Below are positions 6,715-9,177 of a DNA stretch of 9,177 bases, piece after piece. The stretch comes from Saprospiraceae bacterium (GTDB lineage Bacteria > Bacteroidota > Bacteroidia > Chitinophagales > Saprospiraceae), in NCBI GenBank assembly GCA_013002475.1, contig JABDJM010000354.1, forward strand, positions 1 through 9,177. The letters run 5' to 3'. Below the pieces are notes generated by a model that saw nothing but the letters and a program-made list of their open reading frames with translations, searched no databases and had not been told where the DNA came from. The position numbers were made by a program, and so were the translations under genes. Numbering within the stretch: position 1 is the first letter of the stretch; the number at the start of each line of letters is the position of its first letter.

Positions 6715-7311
6715 TTATTGCGCTGGAGCAGAAGGTTTGATCGGTTGGGTTTTAATACCAGCCGCATCTCCTTCTGGAGCGTTGATCTCTCCTTTAATGG
6801 TAAGGAAGGTCTGTGGAGGATCAGTATTAGCGGTAATAGTTACACGCTTAGACTGCTTTCCTTTCTTTCCTTTAGAGTCAAACTGAACTTTGATCTCACC
6901 ACTTTCACCTGGCATAACAGGATCTTTTGGCCATTGTGGAACAGTACATCCGCAGCTACCTTTAGCATTTGAAATAATTAAAGGCTCGTCTCCGGTATTT
7001 TTGAATTTGTAAAGGTGAGTAACCTTCTCTCCTTGCTCTACGACTCCGTAGTCAAATTCTTTTTCTGTCCAATCAACGCTTGTACTAGGACCGGCAGGTA
7101 CTGCTGGCTCGGCAGCTTTTGTTGCATTGGCTGCAGCCTTATCGTTTGGTGAAACATCACCAGAAACGGAAGTAATGCTTTGGCGAGCTGCTTCCTTTAC
7201 ATCAGAATCAGAGCCACCAAATAAGCCATCAAAAGCACCGGTAAGGTTCAAGACCAAAAGCACGGCAACAACACCTAACAGACCAAGTTGAATTTTTTTA
7301 GAATTGTCCAT
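6715..7311 (-). CDS. Membrane-anchored DUF1573 domain protein
   Basis: This 198-residue protein has one hydrophobic segment (about 7-24) after a short positively charged start, then an Ala/Pro/Ser-rich spacer (about 30-77) and a DUF1573 domain (about 78-176). DUF1573 is an Ig-like beta-sandwich common in Bacteroidota. Its hallmarks are present: FDYGVVEQGEKVTHLYKFKN, then the cysteine motif SCGCTVPQW (C120, C122), MPGESGEIKVQFDSKGKKGK and the ITANTDPP strand. The C-terminal tail is Pro/Ala-rich. The protein is probably periplasmic and tethered to the inner membrane by an uncleaved N-terminal anchor, since there is no clear signal peptidase or lipobox site. The molecular function of the family is not established. 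It has its own upstream promoter candidate and a strong terminator, so it is probably monocistronic. Confidence 0.9.
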   Translation of the reverse strand: MDNSKKIQLGLLGVVAVLLVLNLTGAFDGLFGGSDSDVKEAARQSITSVSGDVSPNDKAAANATKAAEPAVPAGPSTSVDWTEKEFDYGVVEQGEKVTHLYKFKNTGDEPLIISNAKGSCGCTVPQWPKDPVMPGESGEIKVQFDSKGKKGKQSKRVTITANTDPPQTFLTIKGEINAPEGDAAGIKTQPIKPSAPAQ

Positions 7312-7384
7312 CTTTAGAATTATGGTTTAAAAATTAAAAATGAATCCCCAAAATGAGGCAAACGGCCTGCCGGGATTTATGCTT

Positions 7385-7392
7385 CAAAAATA
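7385..7392 (-). promoter_or_regulatory. Candidate Bacteroidota -7 promoter element for the DUF1573 gene
   Basis: The - strand reads TATTTTTG, an exact match to the Bacteroidota -7 consensus TAnnTTTG. It would put the transcription start near 7379, leaving a leader of roughly 67 bases before ATG 7311. No clear TTG/TTTG -33 box lies at the usual 19-21 base spacing; TTAAC at 7415-7419 is the nearest candidate. The site is in the intergenic gap between the PolX-like gene and DUF1573. Confidence 0.5.
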
Positions 7393-7457
7393 AACAGGCC
7401 TAGTTGGAGGCGCTGTTAATGGGATGTTAACGCTTTTCAAAGGATTTGGTTGCCCTA

Positions 7458-9143
7458 TTATTGCTTTGACTTACAAAAGCTTAGGAAGGATTCTGCATCC
7501 AGGCAGCAAGGGCAATCAAGGGCTTGCAAACCACCCTTCCTGGCTGCAGCAATTCCCCATTTGATATCCTCTATACCTCCCAGGCTGTGGGCATCCGGGT
7601 TAACAGAGATTTTCACGCCTTTTTCAAGGGCATAGGGTATCCATTGCCAATCCAGATCAAGCCGCAAAGGGTTGGCGTTAATTTCGATGGCTACTCCGTT
7701 GGCTGCGCAAGCATCGATGATCTTCTGATGATCTAGCGGATATCCTTTTCGGCTCAAAAGAAGCCGCCCGGTCGGATGACCCAGCATCGTAGTATATGGA
7801 TTTTCAACAGCTGCAAGCACTCTTTTGGTGGCCTTCTCCTGGTCCATCTTTAGATTTGAGTGGACAGAGGCAATGATAAAATCAAAACCCTTTAGGTAAT
7901 CCTCTTCATAGTCCAGGCTACCATCTCCAAGTATATCCGACTCGATCCCCTTAAAAATGACAAAGTCATCAAACTGCTGATTGAGTTGATCTATTTCCCG
8001 CCATTGCATTTCCACACGCTCTTCTACAAGACCATCGGCGTAAAAGGCAGACTTTGAATGATCCGTGATTCCCAGGTATGAATAGCCAAGCTCCCTGCAT
8101 CTGTTAGCCATTTCAATCAGGGAATTCAATCCATCCGAATAGGTACTATGGGCATGGACAACTCCTTTGACATCTTTTTCTTCTACCAGATCTAACGTGG
8201 ACCCGTCAAGTATTTTTTGACCGGGGCTAAGTCCAGGTGAAGCAAGATCTGTTTCCCGAAGTTCCGGAGCAACAAAAGGCAATTTCAGGCTTTCAAAGAC
8301 CTGCTCTTCAACTTCCAGGTCTTCAAGTTCTCCCTCCCCCTTCTCGAGACAAAACTGTGTAAAGGATTCCGGGTTGGTTGATTGAAACCATCGGGTCCCA
8401 AAATCTTCTGGTTCCGACAAATGCAATCGAATCTCCAATCCAGCTGGTGTGCTAAGCTCCCAATATGAGTCTTCTTCTTTTACCATTTGGATTTCCTCCC
8501 CGTCCGCAAAATCGTATGGCGACTCTGCGGTTGTAATCAGGTCAACCTGATCTAAAACCGGACACAGCCTCCTGATCTCCCCAGTTAATTCATGGCGTTC
8601 ATCAGGATAGAGATCGTACAATTTGTCCAGCAGTTCCTGAGCCAGGGGAACCAGGGTGGCATAATGGTAACTATCCTTGGATTGCATGAAGTACTCCAAC
8701 TGTTCTCTTAGGGAAGTTTGCGATTTCGCGCCAAAGCCTTTTATATCAACGAGCCTGTTTTCATGGCATGCAAGCAGTAATTCACCCACATCTTCGATCC
8801 CCATTTTTCGCCAGATCACTCCGATCTTTTTGGGACCAAAGCCTTTTACTTTTAGCATTTGCTGAATTCCTGCAGGGGTTTCTCCCCTCCATTTATCCAA
8901 GAGGGCCATGGTTCCGGTTTCCAGCATCTCCTGGATCTTCCCGGCAATGGCTTTACCCACTCCCCTTATATTTTCAAGCTCCTCTTTTGACATTTCACTC
9001 AGAGGATCACCCAATTTTCTGAGAAATCTGTAGGCGTTCTTATAAGAGGTAACAGTAAAAGAATTTTGATCATGCAACTCCATCAACCCGGCCAATTCTG
9101 AGAAGGCAAGGGCGATTTCTTTGTTGCTTAGAGACTTTGCCAT
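7458..9143 (-). CDS. PolX-like protein (HhH, degenerate family X palm, PHP exonuclease domain)
   Basis: The protein has 561 residues, near the usual 570 of bacterial PolX. Layout: an N-terminal 8-kDa-like helical region with HhH motifs at 57-74 (IRGVGKAIAGKI), 97-115 (VKGFGPKKIGVI) and 131-148 (IKGFGAKSQTSL); a family X palm/thumb region about 160-290; and a PHP domain about 325-555. The PHP metal ligands look complete: H330 and H332 (HAHS), D337, H362 (TDHS), E401 (GIES), H428 (ASVHS), H456 (GHPTGR), D517 and H519 (PDAHS). This predicts a Mn-dependent 3'-5' exonuclease or phosphoesterase acting on DNA, probably in repair. The polymerase site looks broken: GS-x-RRG has become GEIRRL (188-193), the DxD pair reads Q199-x-D201, the third Asp position appears as Glu237, and the TGS dNTP motif is replaced by QSTNPE. 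A DNA-binding exonuclease without polymerase activity is therefore likely. The C-terminus carries a CPCC cluster. ATG 9143 is the only good start seen. Confidence 0.9.
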   Translation of the reverse strand: MAKSLSNKEIALAFSELAGLMELHDQNSFTVTSYKNAYRFLRKLGDPLSEMSKEELENIRGVGKAIAGKIQEMLETGTMALLDKWRGETPAGIQQMLKVKGFGPKKIGVIWRKMGIEDVGELLLACHENRLVDIKGFGAKSQTSLREQLEYFMQSKDSYHYATLVPLAQELLDKLYDLYPDERHELTGEIRRLCPVLDQVDLITTAESPYDFADGEEIQMVKEEDSYWELSTPAGLEIRLHLSEPEDFGTRWFQSTNPESFTQFCLEKGEGELEDLEVEEQVFESLKLPFVAPELRETDLASPGLSPGQKILDGSTLDLVEEKDVKGVVHAHSTYSDGLNSLIEMANRCRELGYSYLGITDHSKSAFYADGLVEERVEMQWREIDQLNQQFDDFVIFKGIESDILGDGSLDYEEDYLKGFDFIIASVHSNLKMDQEKATKRVLAAVENPYTTMLGHPTGRLLLSRKGYPLDHQKIIDACAANGVAIEINANPLRLDLDWQWIPYALEKGVKISVNPDAHSLGGIEDIKWGIAAARKGGLQALDCPCCLDAESFLSFCKSKQ

Positions 9144-9177
9144 TTATTGAAGGTCGGCAATTGGTTTAAAAATCCTT

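Noticed and set aside
7458..9143. Active family X DNA polymerase
   Set aside because: The catalytic Asp positions and the TGS motif are substituted, so the polymerase name is kept only as a family label.

Overview
This window most likely comes from a member of the phylum Bacteroidota, probably a Saprospiraceae- or Lewinella-like environmental bacterium. The evidence is a type IX secretion (T9SS) cargo with a type B sorting domain, a PorP/SprF barrel and a PorE-like OmpA protein lying together, a membrane-anchored DUF1573 protein, weak Shine-Dalgarno signals, and one exact match to the Bacteroidota -7 promoter box TAnnTTTG. The genus is inferred from protein style only. There are no RNA genes, insertion sequences, CRISPR arrays or phage genes. 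The window is densely coding, and no stretch of 300 bases lacks a gene.

Layout: at the left edge, on the + strand, is the 3' end of a gene encoding at least two Kazal-type protease inhibitor domains (2-310). It converges on a leftward block and shares a bidirectional intrinsic terminator with it (311-342). All other genes are on the - strand. In transcription order (right to left) they are: a PolX-like protein with HhH and PHP domains and an apparently broken polymerase site (9143-7458); a membrane-anchored DUF1573 protein (7311-6715) with its own promoter candidate and a strong terminator; a UbiA-family prenyltransferase (6635-5772); a 206-base gap; then a three-gene surface cassette made of a cysteine-rich secreted protein with a type B T9SS sorting domain (5565-4081), a PorP/SprF-family outer-membrane protein (3984-2986) and a PorE-like TPR/propeller/OmpA protein (2925-361).

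How the genes work together: the last three form a coherent unit. By analogy with SprB/SprF and PorP/PorE, the PorP/SprF protein would serve or hold the adjacent type B cargo at the outer membrane, and the PorE-like protein would tie the assembly to peptidoglycan. The core T9SS motor and translocon genes (PorK/L/M/N, Sov/SprA) are absent, so this looks like a satellite cargo-attachment cassette that uses a secretion machine encoded elsewhere. The UbiA, DUF1573 and PolX genes look like ordinary chromosomal neighbours, although the PolX palm is degenerate and the UbiA start lies unusually close behind a terminator hairpin.
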